From positions 1,240,001 through 1,304,000 of the forward strand of contig WARS01000069.1 of assembly GCA_008933995.1 (NCBI GenBank): a stretch of 64,000 nt of DNA, read 5' to 3'. This DNA comes from Datnioides undecimradiatus. Lineage: Eukaryota > Chordata > Actinopteri > Lobotiformes > Datnioididae. Below the pieces are notes generated by a model. It did not search any database and was not told the origin of the DNA. It saw only the letters and a program-made list of their open reading frames with translations. Both the position numbers and the translations under genes were made by a program. This document shows, in pieces, positions 12,852-26,077 of the stretch. Position 1 is the first letter of the stretch, and each line of letters begins with the position of its first letter.

Positions 12852-14649
12852 CTGCAGGCCTCCAGGCTGCACTCACACTATTCCTGGAGAGAGAACTGAT
12901 ATCTCTGTCTTCTGCACCTGGGGCGCTTTTCTGTTGGACAGGAAGTGTCACTGATTTGGAAAAAATAAAAATAAAGATTTTTTTTTTTTAATTTACATTT
13001 TGAGTCGCTTTAACAGTTAAAGGTGTAAAAAATAGTTTGCAACCAGGCTCAGGAAATGAAATCGATCATGAATTGTTTTGGACCAACGTCCGGTTTTGCA
13101 GCTCCAAATGCAAACTGGACCAAACGTTCATGAAAACATTGAAAAGTCCACTCAGATCCACTTAAATGTGATTTAATGTTTAAATTCCAGATGAAACGGC
13201 ATTTATCCTGCGCACGGCAGTGTATCTGACTGAAACAGGAAGTGCAGGCGGGACGTAACGTTTGGTGGAATCTGATTGGCCCGTTTGAAAAGTGGGCGGG
13301 GTCAGAACAAACATGGAGAGCTCCAGTGATTCAGAGTTGGATGATGAGCCTCAAGGTTCAGGTGTTCTCCACCTCAACAGGGTTTGAGGAGACCAACACC
13401 TGGAGACACACCCACGTAGCATGCTGCCGCTAGCTAGCTAACCGATGAAGCTTAGCTCTGATGCTAACAGCTGGAGGAAACGCACATTTCCTGGTTGGTC
13501 ACATGACTCTGCAGATTGTGACTCTTTGCTCTTCCACGCCCTGACGGCGACAGCAGCCTACCATCAGCCTTTAATTTCACTTTAGCACGAGGACGACGTG
13601 ACGGCGGGCCGAGCTGTTGAGGGAGACGTTGATGCGTGATGACACGGCGAGCCTCTGCAGGGGTGTCGGCGGCGTCACAACGGCGGCGTGTTAATATTTA
13701 TAGCTCGTGCTCTGTTGCTGTGGACTTTGAACAAGCCAGGACCGAACCTTCTTCCTCCATGTTTAAATCCAGTTCTGCAGCTTTAATCTGCGCGTCAGTC
13801 CTTGTTTTAATACCAGGACTCTGATGTTGAGCTGAGCAGATTTTGGTGCAGTCGTGTGTTGGTTCATCTTCTCATTTGAAAGGGTTTTGTGCTGTTTCCT
13901 GAAACTTTTGCGTAAAATTAGCATCTTTTTTCTCAGTTTTCTGACAGATTTCCCCTTTTTAATGCGAACGCAGCTGCTGTGATTTAAGGGGACAGTTCAT
14001 GTTTTGTTGAAGTGGGGTTGTTTCAGGGCAGACAGCGAAATTGAGTGATGATGACAGAGAGTCTCTCTGGCTGGGTTTACACATTCAAGTGTTGACGTCT
14101 GAATTCAGCGCAACAAACCGCAGTTGCCAATAGCAACGGTCAAATCGACACAGCACCGAGTTTGATTTCGTCCACAGTGTAAAAGTAGAATAGAGAGCCA
14201 CACACGGGGAAAAGTGCTGCGCCCATTAACAGACAGAATGTCATGTTCTGCATCTCAGTCAAAACAGCAGCAGCTGCAGTCATGTGACCTCCTGCAGCAG
14301 CGTGGGATGCTGGGAGTTGTTGTCTTCCTGTCAGCTGGGATTCCTTCAGTGTTGATGGTTCAGGAGGTTTTTACTGGGAGCTGAATTCTCCACAGAGGTC
14401 TCCTCCTCTCCAAAAACAAACAGAACGCTGATTCAAGCCAGAAACACTAAGATCAGCAGTTCCACCTTACCACTGTTTCTCCCATGCGTCGGCCTTTGGG
14501 GCGATCCTGGAGGCGGCGACGAGCTGCTGCGTTTGCTCAGCTTGTTTCTCCTGATAACTTCAGGTCGAGCGATCCGGCGACTAGAAATCCTTCATCTGCT
14601 TCAGATACAGAGTTAAAAACAAGCAGCGGCTGAAAAGGAGCACAATGTC

Positions 14650-15440
14650 TTACAGCTGATCGAAGTCAGTTTATCAAGCTGCTGACACACAGAAATGTGT
14701 CTTAGCCCAGTCAAGAGTCAGTTTATCAAGCTGCTGTGACACACAGAAATGTGTCTTACAGCTGATCCAGAGTCAGTTTATCAAGCTGCTGACACGAAAT
14801 GTGTCTTAGCTGATCGAAGTCAGTTTATCAAGCTGCTGACACACAGAAATGTGTCTTACAGCTGATCAGAGTCGGTTATCAAGCTGCCGACACACGAAAT
14901 GTGTCTTACAGCTGTTGATCGAAGTCAGTTTATCAAGCTGCTGCTGACACACAGAAATGTCTTACAGCAGCTGATCCAGAGTCAGTTTATCAAGCTGCTG
15001 CTGACACACAGAAATGTGTCTACAGCTGATCCAGGAGTCAGTTTATCCGAAGCTGCTGACACACAGAAATGTGTGTCTTACAGCTGATGATCAGAATCAG
15101 TTTATCAAGCTGCTGCTGACACACAGAAATGTGTCTTACAGCTGATCAGAGTCAGTTTATCAAGCTGCTGACACACAATGTGTCTTACAGCTGATCCAGA
15201 GTCAGTTTATCAAGCTGCTGCTGACACACAGAAATGTGTCTTACAGCTGATCCAGAGTCAGTTTATCAAGCTGCTGACGCACAGAAATGTGTCTTACAGC
15301 TGATCCAGAGTCAGTTTATCAAGCTGCTGGCCTTTGAAATGTGTCTTACTGTTGATCCAGAGTCGTCAGTTTATCAAGCTGCTGACGCACAGGAAATGTG
15401 TCTTGGCTGATCAGAGTCAGTTTATCGGCTGCTGACACAC
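14650..15440 (+). repeat. Minisatellite with 53-56 bp unit, about 14 copies
   Basis: Each unit reads roughly CAGCTGATCCAGAGTCAG, then TTTATCAAGCTGCTG(CTG), then ACACACAGAAATGTGTCTTA. Copies differ by small indels, mainly gain or loss of a CTG and of the CCAG. Every unit carries a short inverted repeat (ACACA-GAAA-TGTGT) and CAGCTG, so single strands could form a ladder of hairpins. Confidence 0.93.
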
Positions 15441-16146
15441 GAACCTGCTGACACATGCACAGAGGGAGGCAGTCAGCGCTGTTGGTCGGCGATCAGATGA
15501 AAACTGCAGGAGTATCACTTTTGCAAGTTTAAGGTAAAAATCTGCAAAACATACCTAAAGTATTGGGAACATGACATGCAAATGTCCTTTTACCTTTAAT
15601 GAAATGATAAAAGATCAGAAGATGTCTGGGCTTCTGCTTAACTGCGGTGGAGTAAAAGCAGTAAGAGTCACTGACTGTGGAGCAGCGCCTCAAACAACCT
15701 CAACAGACCCTGAACGGCACCTTTAACCGTGACCTCGCGTCTCGTACGGACACCCTGCAGGAACGCGAGACCTCGGCGTATCACTGCACAGACACGATGG
15801 ACTTTGGTTTTGGCAGCCTTGGCGCAGCATATTAACCCCTACGCGCACCCGTCCCGGCGACCTTCAGGGCGCGGCGGTTTGCAGTGATGGCGGGTCAAAC
15901 TGACCGGGGACAGTGCCCGACTGTCGGTGGACCTGCGGCGTTGGCTTTCTCTCTGCCTCACCCGTTCTCTCCCTCCTTCCCGCCTCCCCTCTTGCTGTTT
16001 GGACGGTGCTCCCCTTTTTTCTAATAAAGGCAGTTTCTCCCTCCCGACCCCCCTCCACCTCGCCGCCACGTTCGTAGTCTTGTCAGGGCGCCAAGCCGGG
16101 AGGATTTACCACCAGGCAAAATAGAAAGTGTCTGTCCTTCAGCCTC

Positions 16147-16826
16147 TCTCCCTCTCCTCTCTCTCTCTCTCTCCTCTCTCCCCTCTTCCTCCCCTCTCTC
16201 TCTCCCTCTCTCTCTCCCTCTCTCCTCCCTCTCTCTCTCTCTCTCCTCTCTCTCTCCCTCCCTCTCTCTCTCTCTCTCCTCTCTCTCTCCCTCCCTCTCT
16301 CTCCCTCCTCTCTCTCCCTCTCTCCCCCCCTCTCTCTCTCTCTCTCTCCCTCTCCCCTCCCCTCTCTCTCTCTCTCTCTCCCCTCTCTCTCTCTCTCTCT
16401 CCTCTCTCTCTCCCTCTCTCTCTCTCCTCTCTCTCTCTCCCTCCCCTCTCTCTCTCTCTCTCCCTCTCTCTCTCTCCTCTCTCTCTCTCTCTCCCTCTCT
16501 CCTCCCCTCTCTCTCTCTCTCTCTCTCTCCCTCTCTCTCTCCCTCTCTCTCTCTCTCCTCTCCCTCTCTCTCCCTCCCTCTCTCTCCCTCTCTCCCTCTC
16601 TCTCTCTCCTCTCTCTCTCCCTCCTCTCTCTCCTCTCTCTCTCCCCTCTCTCTCTCTCTCCCTCTCTCTCCCCTCTCTCTCTCTCTCCCTCTCTCTCTCC
16701 TCCTCTCTCTCCCTCCCTCTCTCTCCCTCTCTCTCTCCCTCTCCTCTCTCTCTCTCTCTCTCCCTCTCCCTCCCTCTCTCTCCCTCTCTCTCCCCTCTCT
16801 CTCTCCCTCTCTCTCCCCCTCTCCCC
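16147..16826 (+). repeat. (CT)n-rich polypyrimidine tract, about 680 bp
   Basis: Almost pure C/T on the plus strand, made of CTCTCT runs broken by CCCT. Long open frames on both strands here arise because such tracts contain no stop codons. In an mgat3 pre-mRNA it would be a CU-rich run. Confidence 0.97.
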
Positions 16827-17583
16827 ATTGCCCTGCTTTCTCTCTCACCCCTCTCCCCCTCTCCCCCTCCGGCCTCCCGGTCGCCTCAGTGTCACCTTAC
16901 AGTCGTGTCCCGCCGTGCAGACCTCAGGAGACCCGGTTAGCGGGGAAGGAAAATAGCCCTGACCTGAGCTCGGCCCAGCCCGTGTGTTCTGGAGCCTCCG
17001 GCACTTAAGCGTCGTGAAAACAAGCACAAGTCATTGTGCTCAGATAGAAAACAACTGATACGGCTCTGGTGTGTTTTAGTCTTTGGCGAGGCACCAACTG
17101 GTTTGTGTTGAGCAAAACGTTAGAAGACAGGAGAGTTTGCTGATTCGCGGAGTTAAAAAGGCAGCGGAAAATGAGCTAAAACTAATCCAAACTTCACACC
17201 TTCTGCGATCCCGTGTCCGTTTGACCCAAAATACTTGAGTCATCTGTTGCCTTTTATGTTTCCTTTGCTTCCATTAAACTCTTTCTAGAGGATTAAGCGT
17301 GTCCATTAGCCTGTTCTGCATCAACACCGTGTTTGCTTTATTCGTTCAGTCGGTTTTGAACTTTGGTGAACTGGTGTAAGGAATAACCTGAGAGGGTGTT
17401 TCCCGCTCGAGTCGTCGCTGCGTTTTCCCCCTCAGCTCAGTTTCTTTTCCTTCAGAACTCCAGAGTGAGCTGACACCCGATCTGCGTGACAGCGTTCTAC
17501 CTCGTTGGTCAGACGTGCAGATCCTGAAGAGGCATCCTGGGGGCCGGATGCTGCTCTAGTCAGGTCCAACCCTCAGCTGGCTG

Positions 17584-17831
17584 CTAACACCTGGCTTCTG
17601 TCTGTAGCAAGTGTGAATCGTCCAATCAGGATTTAACCCTGCGTCACATGACCCTGTTTATGAGGCTCTGATCAGCGTGATGTAAACACAAACACCCGGG
17701 TAGACGTTGGTGTGTAAACAGCTGATTAACCAGGAGCACATCGCACTGTTTACAGTCTGTGGGAACAACGGCTGAGTCTGGACGTCCTGTCCTGCAGGAT
17801 GCAGCGCCGGCAGGGCGGCCATGTTGGCGTG
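17584..17831 (+). repeat. Dispersed repeat, copy A (partner at 36835-37050)
   Basis: Starts CTAACACCTGGCTTC and ends GGCGGCCATGTTGGCGTG, with shared blocks such as CCAATCAGGATT, GTCACATGACCCTGTTTA, GGGTAGACGTTGG and TGTAAACAGCTGATTAACCA. The same blocks in the same order and orientation occur 19 kb downstream. Copy A has an extra internal segment of about 25 bp. Confidence 0.88.
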
Positions 17832-18421
17832 CTACTGTCTGCTGTATAGCGCTCTTTGCCGGCAGGGGACTGAAAGGCGAGTGCATCAGCTGACGATGAA
17901 AAGAGTCAGTTTTGTGGTTTGCGGGTTTTGGGTTAAACTTTACCTGAGCATCATGATCGGCGACCTGAAAACCGTCGGGGATGAGTCGGCCCTTTCAGAA
18001 AGTGACCCAGCTCTAGCGACACTGGTCTGATTTTGTAAACATGCATCATATCGACTTCAGGTCGCCTCCCTCTGTAGCACTCATTTCTGACGCGCTCTTG
18101 TGTTTAGCTGCCTCCTTGGCGCCTGCAGCGCGATCCTGAAATGACTCTGAACCTTAGCCATAAAATAGCAAGAAGGCCTTTCAGCGCCGTTTCCCTGAGC
18201 ACAGGAACGAAGGCGAGCTGCTTCTCGACTCACCCGGCGAAGGTGTTTCCAGAAAACACAAAGCGGCGCCGGCGCTGGACAGAGGGAGTGTTTGTGGGGC
18301 TGTGAAGGAGGTTTGTCATTTCCTTGGCGATAAGTTTGTTTATAACAAGCAGGCTGAGCTGGGGAGGAGGGAGGGGGAGGAGGAGGTGAGAGCCTGAAAG
18401 AAGGAGGCTGAGGAGGAAGGA

Positions 18422-20412
18422 GGGATGTTGGAGAGGGAGGATGTTGGAGGTGGAAGGAGGATGTTGGAGGAGGGAGGGAGGAGGAAAGGAAGGAGGGGAA
18501 GGAGGATGTTGGAGGGAGGAGGAAGGAGGAGATGTTGGAGGAGGAAGGAGGATGTTGGAGGGAGGAAGGAGGGATGGTGAAGGAGGAAGGAGGATGTTGA
18601 AGGAGAGGGAAGGAGGATGTTGAAGGTGGAAGGAGGATGTTGGAGGAGGAAGGAGGAGGAGGAGGGGAAGGAAGAGATGGGCGGAGGAGGGAGGAAGGAG
18701 GAGATGTTGAAGGAGGATGGTAGGGAGGAAAGGAGAAGGATGTTGAAGGAGAGGATGTTGCGGAGGAGGAAGGGGAGGATGTTGGAGTGGAAGGAGGAAG
18801 GAGGAGGGAAGGATGTTGGAGGAGGAGGAAGGAGGATGTTGGAGGAGGAGGATGTTGAAGGAGGAAGGAGGATGTTGAAGGAGGAAGGAGGATGTTGAAG
18901 GAGGATGTTGGAGGAGGAGGAAGGAGGATGTTGGAGGAGGAAGGAGGAGGAGGAGGAGGGAAGAGGATGTTGAGGAGGATGTTGGAGGAGGAAGGAGGAT
19001 GTTGAAGGAGGGATGTTGGAGGAGGAAGGAGGAGGAAGGAGGAGGGAAGGAGGATGTTGGAGGAGGAGGGAAGGAGGAGGATGTTGGAGGAGGAAGGAGG
19101 ATGTTGAAGGAGGAAGGAGGATGTTGAGAGGGAGGATGTTGGAGGAGGAGGAAGGAGGATGTTGGAGGAGGAAGGGAGGAGAAGGGAGGAGGGGAAGGAG
19201 GATGTTGGAGGAAGGAGGATGTTGAAGGAGGAAGGAGGATGTTGGAGGAGGAGGAAGGAGGATGTTGAAGGAGGATGTTGGAGGAGGAGGAAGGAGGATG
19301 CTGAAGGAGAGGAGGATGTTGAAGGAGGATGTTGGAGGAGGAGGAAGGATGTTGGAGGAGGAAGGAGGAGGAAGGAGGAGGGGAAGGAGGGATGTTGGAG
19401 GAGGAAGGAGGATGTTGAAGGGAGGAGGAGGATGTTGGAGGAGGAGGAAGGAGGATGTTGAAGGGAGGATGTTGGAGGAGGGAAGGAGGATGCTGAAGGA
19501 GGATGTTGGAGGGAGGGAGGAAGGAGGATGTTGTTGGAGGGTGGAAGGAGGATGTTGGAGGTGGAAGGAGGAGGGAAGGAGGATGTTGGAGGAGGAAGGA
19601 GGAGGATGTTGTTGGAGGAGGAAGGAGGATGTTGAAGGAGGAGGAAGGAGGATGTTGAAGGAGGAGGAAGAGGAGGATGTTGAAGAAGGAGAAGGAGGAT
19701 GTTGGAGGAGGAAGGAGGATGTTGAAGGGAGGAAGGAGGATGTTGAAGGAGGAAGGGAGGATGTTGGAGATGTTGAAGGAGGAAAGGAGGAGGATGTTGG
19801 AGGAGGAGGAGGAAGTGAAGGAGGGAAGGAGGATGTTGAAGGAGGAAGGAGGATGTTGGAGGATGTTGAAGGAGGAAAGGAGGATGTTGGAGGAGGGAAG
19901 GAGGATGTTGAAGGAGGAAGGAGGGATGTTGGAGGAGGAAGAGGAGGATGTTGGAGGAGGAGGGAGGAAGAGGATATTTGGAGGAGGAAGGAGGATGAAG
20001 GAGGGAAGGAGGATGTTGAAGGAGGAAGGGGAGGGATGTTGGAGGGATGTTGAAGGAAGGAGGATGTTGGAGGAGGAAGGAGGATGTTGAAGGAGGAGAG
20101 GAGGATGTTGAAGGAGGGAGAGGGATGTTGGAGGGAGGAAGGAGGATGTTGGAGAGGAAGGAGGATGTTGGAGGATGTTGAAGGAGGAAGGAGGATGTTG
20201 GAGGAGGAGAAGGAGGATGTTGGAGGAGGAAGGAGGATGTTGAAGGAGGAGGAGAGGAGGATGTGGAGGAGGAAGGAGGATGTTGAAGGAGGAAGGAGGA
20301 TGTTGGAGGAGGAAGGAGGATGTTGAAGGAGGAAGGAGGATGTTGGAGGAGGAGGAAGGAGGATGTTGAAGGAGGAAGGAGGATGTTGGAGGAGGAAGGA
20401 GGATGTTGGAGG
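18422..20412 (+). repeat. GGA-rich minisatellite, about 2 kb, 20 bp core unit
   Basis: Dozens of variants of GATGTTGAAGGAGGAAGGAG and GATGTTGGAGGAGGAAGGAG; the clearest stretches have a perfect 20-bp period (around 18850-18900). The plus strand is nearly all purine apart from the TGTT of each unit. The complementary strand lacks stop codons, which produces large spurious open frames of 700 or more codons. It is not a gene. Confidence 0.97.
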
Positions 20413-20712
20413 CGTCTCATGATTCATTTCAAACAAAAGCAGCTCGATCAGTGAGGCTGACGCAGTTTCTGTCATTGCTGTTCTTCTCGGAGAGACGCCA
20501 GCGTCACAGAGTCTGTCAGTAGTAACGCGAGGGAGGTGAGACGTGGACGAACTGTTGGACTGAGGACGGACGGATGGAGAGAGAGGGAGAGGGAGGGAGA
20601 GCGGGCGAGCGAGCGAGGGGGTGGGAGGAAAGACATTTTGATCAGGATTATCCTGCAGCAGAGAATCTCATCTGGGAAAGTGGCCCAGTGCTTAGTGAAC
20701 ACACACATGCGG

Positions 20713-20715
<3 letters not shown>

Positions 20716-20762
<47 letters not shown>
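20716..20762 (+). repeat. (CA)n microsatellite
   Basis: About 23 CA units. Confidence 0.96.
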
Positions 20763-20764
<2 letters not shown>

Positions 20765-21286
20765 CCTCAGGAGGCTGCAGAAACAGGAAGTGCTCTGCTT
20801 CACCTCAGTTTGCCCAGGAAAAGCCCCTTGTTCAGGCTTCGCTGTGGCGGTCAGATCTGTGTTTCCACGTAGCCGAGATATGTGTATAATGAGTTTCAAA
20901 CAGCAGCTCTTACAGCAGGCGATAAACAATGACGTGAGGAGGCGTCGCTGAAACGCTCCCGCCGGCGTCCGCGTGCACACGCCGCTCAATCATTAACACC
21001 GTCGTTAGTCGTGACCTCCGGCTGCAGGACGGTCGCTCTAATCTGTTTTCATCAGCGAGGATTAAACCCGAGTCGACGCCGTCGTCCAGTTAGATCGCAG
21101 TGTATCGTTTCATCTGAGACATAAAACATTATTTATTTGTTGTTTGTTTGTTTGTTTGTTTGTTTGACTGCTGCATTATTCTGGAACCGTCAGCCGAGCT
21201 GCAGACTCGCCTCCTCCCGTTCTGCTGCGATCACCTGAGGCTTGGATTTGATTCGGTGTGTGAGCCGAGAATAGAGGCGCTGCAGC

Positions 21287-21459
21287 GTGTGTGTGTGTGT
21301 GTGTGCGTCTGCGTGTGTGTGTGTGTGTGTGCGTCTGCGTGTGTGTGTGTGTGAGAAGAGCGATGCATTTTAATGAGGATTGTGGGAATATGCATCACAT
21401 CACACCTCGCTGTCTCCTCAGAGCGTCATCCTGGTACCACCATGGTTTCCTGTCATTAG

Positions 21460-21506
<47 letters not shown>
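21287..21506 (+). repeat. (GT)n microsatellites
   Basis: A compound array with GCGTCTGCGT interruptions at 21287-21352 and a pure GT array at 21464-21506. A (GTTT)n run lies just upstream at about 21138-21165. Confidence 0.95.
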
Positions 21507-21508
<2 letters not shown>

Positions 21509-22206
21509 ATCCTGGTTTACAGCAGCTGGAGGTGAACACGCGTCTCAAACATCACAGTTTCAGTCTAACGTGAGATTTCAGTCATAAAAACCTGGTGAAC
21601 GACCAACACGGCGGCTGATCTCAGCTCAGCCTCGTGTGGACAGTTTAACACCAGGAGAAGGTTCTTCTGCTTACAGACCAGAAACAAACGTCTCCAGTGA
21701 AACCACCTTTTGACCTCAGACCTGTTGGAAATGAGTTTATTAAAACAGATCAAATGGAAACCCGTCGTCTCTGCAGAGCTGACGAGCTTCACGTCGTCAG
21801 AACTCTGATCATCTCTGCGTGTTTGAAGCTCCAGTCCTTCTCACAGATGATCGATGATTTTCTTCTGAAACAACCTGAAGCTGAGTCTGTGTCGTCTGTT
21901 CAGAGCCGATTCAAACGAACTCGCCGTCGCTCCAACGTGAAAACGCGTGTTGTTCCTTTATTCCTGTGTGAAGCTGCGTCTCTGAGCTCGGACGCTTGTG
22001 AATGCGTGTCCTCGCCGCCACAATGAGGCCTTTATGAGCCGTTGTCCCGTAAAGGTTGTGTAAGCGAACACCTCCCCCGCCGCCGGCGCAGCATATGTGC
22101 CGCAGATACCTGGGAGGTGAACGGGGCGTGAGCGATCGTGGGGGGGGAAAGGTCATGTGAGCGATCGGGTGTGTTTGGGGCTTTGTGCGTATCTGGAGCA
22201 TCGAGG

Positions 22207-22207
<1 letters not shown>

Positions 22208-22244
<37 letters not shown>
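22208..22244 (+). repeat. (CA)n microsatellite
   Basis: About 18 CA units. Shorter CA/GT arrays follow at 22864-22894, 23035-23058 and 23173-23210. Confidence 0.95.
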
Positions 22245-22246
<2 letters not shown>

Positions 22247-23171
22247 CTATAATAGGTGTGTGAGATAACAGGTCACACACACACGGCGAGTAACAGGAGA
22301 CGCTCCTTTCAGACGAGTGAAACTGAATTATGTCACCTGACACTTCGCCCTGTTCGGAGGAGAAACACAAAAACAGGAAACTGGATTCTTCTTCTTCTCG
22401 TTTCTGAAGTGAAGTACAGGAAAGCTTCATTCAAACCAAAACAGTGTTTACAACAATGTTTATGAATAAACCGTAGCTCGGGCCTTTGTTTCTCTTCTTC
22501 TTCTTCTTCTGTTTGACCCGCTGCATGTTTGATGTGTTGGACCAACGTTTAATATGAGGTCAGAGCTTTTTAGCGGCCGTGCACTTGAACGCACCGCCGA
22601 TGCAGGCTGCACGCACACGTTTCCCAGAAACGACTAAACCAACGGAATCAGATCGGCATGATAATGACATCAGCAGCGTCCTTTACGTTCCCGCTGTTGC
22701 TCGTGCTCGCCATGCCTTCACGCCGCCACACATCACGTTGTCGTGGGGGATCGCAGCCGTGACGCCACGTTGTGTTTTTAATACGGGAAATGGATGTTTG
22801 TGCATCCTGTCAGTCACCGACGATGTATTAAGGGTTAGTAGGTCGTCCCATGTGAGCTGATCATGCACACACACACACACACACACAAACACACACGCGC
22901 GTCCTCACTGCTTCGTAAAGCACGCCACTCTGCACCGACATCACATGACAAAGTTCTGCAGTTGTCACGTTTCCTTGCATCAGATTAATGACAGTTCAAG
23001 ATTCAGCTTTACTGAGGATTATATGGGCGCAACTGCGTGTGTGTGTGTGTGTGTGTGCGCGTGTGAGAAACCAGCACTATCCCAGAGACAGGAGGTGGCT
23101 CCACCGTTGAATGGACCTCATTGTGTTTCCAGCAGCACTATCTTGGAGACAGAGTGGCGAGCCAATGAGCG

Positions 23172-23213
<42 letters not shown>

Positions 23214-25099
23214 ATTCTGTGCCCAGGCCTATGCTTGACCCCACAATGCTCTCTCTCTCTCTCTCACACACACACATAATGAGCAGCACTGTACTGGGAT
23301 CAACAGCCGTCTTGTTCCCGAACAGACGCTGCACATTAACGCTGTCGGTCCACACGAGTCCACGCAGCTCAAACACACACCTCGCGCTCTGGAAACACAC
23401 CTGCCGTGGGGCAGTTAACGGTCTGCGTGCTTCGTAGTGTCACACAAATCTCTTAATTTTGCTTCGATCAGTCTCTTGAATGCCCCGTCACCGTCCAGTG
23501 TTCCAGTTTCCACACAGGTGGCGCTCTGATGGTTGACTTCAGCTGCTTCTGTTTCTGCATTTATCCATAATTCATATTGTCAATTTTCTGTTTTGTGTTT
23601 GCAGACGTTTGTTTTTCTTTATGCAACTAAAAGACAAATTCCCTGCAGCCTCAGCGTGTCGGCGCATTTACTGCTAATTTAGCTTATCATGCCACAGCTC
23701 GTGCTAAACATTATTCTTTTTGCATGTTTGCATTGTCTTTATCAAGCCGACGTTAGCGCTTAGCTCGGGTCGAAGCCTCACACAGACACACACACACTGA
23801 TGGAAATGCAGCTCGGACACATGTTCATTTCCTGGATAAACACATACTTTCAGCTAAACAGTGATCCTGAGTGTGTCGTGCAGTGGTTGTGAGCGGCCAC
23901 ATCGACATTTTCAGAGCTGCACTGGTGGTAAAAGAGGAAGTCGAGTTGTGGTTACAATCACACACACACACACAGTTGGTGGCCACTGCATGTGCACACA
24001 TGCTGTCAGATCTGTCTTCACACACACGCAGACACCTATGTTTTGTTATTTATGTGTCACACTAAAAAACAAACTCGCTCTGCTCGTACGGCGCGTTGCA
24101 TCATGGGACGCACACGATGAGACACATGACTTGAATATAAATCAGGCAGCAGGGGGTGAGACGCCTGCAGACGCACACTCCACCACGCGCATGCAGCTCG
24201 TTAGTGCATCGAGCGACCACGACACATCTGGATTTCAGTGTGTCTTCTTCTTCTTTAACCCAGGCTTCACTTCCTGTTTTCTCTCGCTGCACCTTTCCTA
24301 GAATAACGGGCGCAGGTCCTCGGTCAGTAACCCACAGTTCACCCGCGTCCATCACTCTGAGCCTGGCTCTGCTGTTGGTCGTCTAACGGGCTGATGCACA
24401 ACGTGGAGCTGTAATCTGGTTCTCTGGTTTCATCAGATGATTCAAAGTATTTCTGTGCTGTTGCTTTCATAGAAAACCAGGATCCAGCGTAGTCGACTAA
24501 ACCGTTAACAAACGAGTTTTATTCTGTTGGATCGTTGCAAAGCAAAACTTCACATGCTGCAACTTCTCCTTAGAGACAGAATAAAGTATCGGGCACCAGA
24601 CACCACAGCAGCGAGGATCGTCGTGGATCTGAACCGGTTTAACACCAGATTGACCACAGTCATGAGCTGGTGGACACTGAGCAACAGCGTCGGCAGTGTT
24701 GTGACGTTCAGTGCCTTGCTGTTGTGCAGATCATCATGAGGGTGCACATCTGACCCGTAGTGTCTTATTTTAACACACTCGCACACAGTTTTCTCTTTCA
24801 TGCTCTCATTTCATGTCGGCCTGCCTGCACCTATTTCTGTCTGCTCGTCTCAGACTGAATCTGGGTCTGTGTCACGCTGCCTCTCTGCAGGTCCTCCGTC
24901 TGCCGTCGCAGTGCTCGGTTGTGACTGAAGATCTGTTTTTAGACAGGTGGATGTTTAATGACAGCTGAGAGAAACAGGGTCCTTCAAGACTTTAGAGGAT
25001 TGTGGGTCATAAAGCGACGTGTTCCTGTACCCGACACCGACATATAGAGCTTTAAAAGGGTAATCGGTGGCTGATGGGTCAGAGGAACATGGTTCCTGT

Positions 25100-25420
25100 C
25101 ATGAATCAGGAAACTTTGGTGGTTTGTTAGTTTGGTTTGGACACGATCGTGCTCTGAGTCGCAGATAGTTGGAGTTTTACCGATGTAAGTTATGGTTTGT
25201 ACGTAATGTCAGTTAACTATGCTACAAAACACCTGGTTAGCCTTGTGTAATGGTGGAAGTTCAGTTAGGTTCAGGCACCAGAGCTACGTAATCAGGTTTG
25301 GAACCAAAAGTCCATTTCTTACCTACAAGTTTGTTGATGTCACATTTCTTCAGGTTTGGACACCAAAACTACTTGGTTAGGTTCAGGAAAAGGTCCCAGA
25401 TGCAGATGCATTCGTTCAGT
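25100..25420 (+). repeat. Diverged teleost interspersed repeat (GGTTAGGTTCAGG type)
   Basis: Carries repeated blocks GTTAGGTTCAGGCACCA, GGACACCAAAACTAC and TTGGTTAGGTTCAGGAAAAG. These resemble a widespread fish repeat built on GGTTAGGTTTAGG and CAAAACCACTTGG, recognised from general knowledge. Boundaries are approximate. Confidence 0.45.
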
Positions 25421-26077
25421 GTGTCTGAGTATGTCCTGAAAACTTGGTTAATGTGTATTGATGCAGTCTGTTTGGATCTGGGCAGCGACGCTACTCGTTT
25501 AACTTTTACAGTCGGTGTGTTTATGTGCCGCTGGAAGCTGCCGCCTAAATAAACACAAGTAATAATTTGTAATAAACGTAGAGGAAATTAAATAAATTGC
25601 TGTTTATTGTGTTGTTTAAACTGCATGAATCTGATATTTTGCTAATAGAAAAGAAGTTTAATCAACATAATTAGCTGATTATGTCTGAGGCAGACAAAGC
25701 ACAGGAACAGCTCTCCTGTTTCTTTCCTCCGGTGTCATTGTCCCCGTACAAACGTCTGATCTGACAGAGTTCAGCCCCCCGCAGGAAAGATTTCAGTGAT
25801 CACCAGGATTTCCCACAGGACTCGGCCTCAATGAAAACTGTTTTAACTCCAGTTTCATTATAAGGCAGTAAAGAAAAGCGTTGGCGTGTGCTCCACTGCG
25901 TCAGTCACTGTCATGTTGTGGGCTGCGATGATCGTCGACTGGTCCCGCGGACCTGTGGGCTTGTTTCTCCACTGAATGTTTGCGTCTCGTTGTCATTTTG
26001 CTGAAAGCAGCATTTCTGCTACGAGCACAACTCGACTTTGTCTCTTTCTTAGTTTATTGACAAGGTTTTTGTTGCCT

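Noticed and set aside
14650..15440. CRISPR-like array
   Set aside because: The units are contiguous variants of one sequence, with no alternation of fixed repeats and unique spacers, and the genome is vertebrate.
16021..16940. Long open frames of Arg/Glu/Gly or Ser/Leu/Pro on both strands
   Set aside because: Artefacts of the CT/GA tract, open on both strands at once; no start context, splice structure or family similarity.
18081..20475. Minus-strand open frames of more than 700 codons, rich in Pro, Ser, Leu and His
   Set aside because: They lie on the pyrimidine strand of the GGA minisatellite, where stop codons cannot easily form. The same DNA is open in more than one frame with the same repeated composition, there is no domain, and the 20-bp unit is not a multiple of three.
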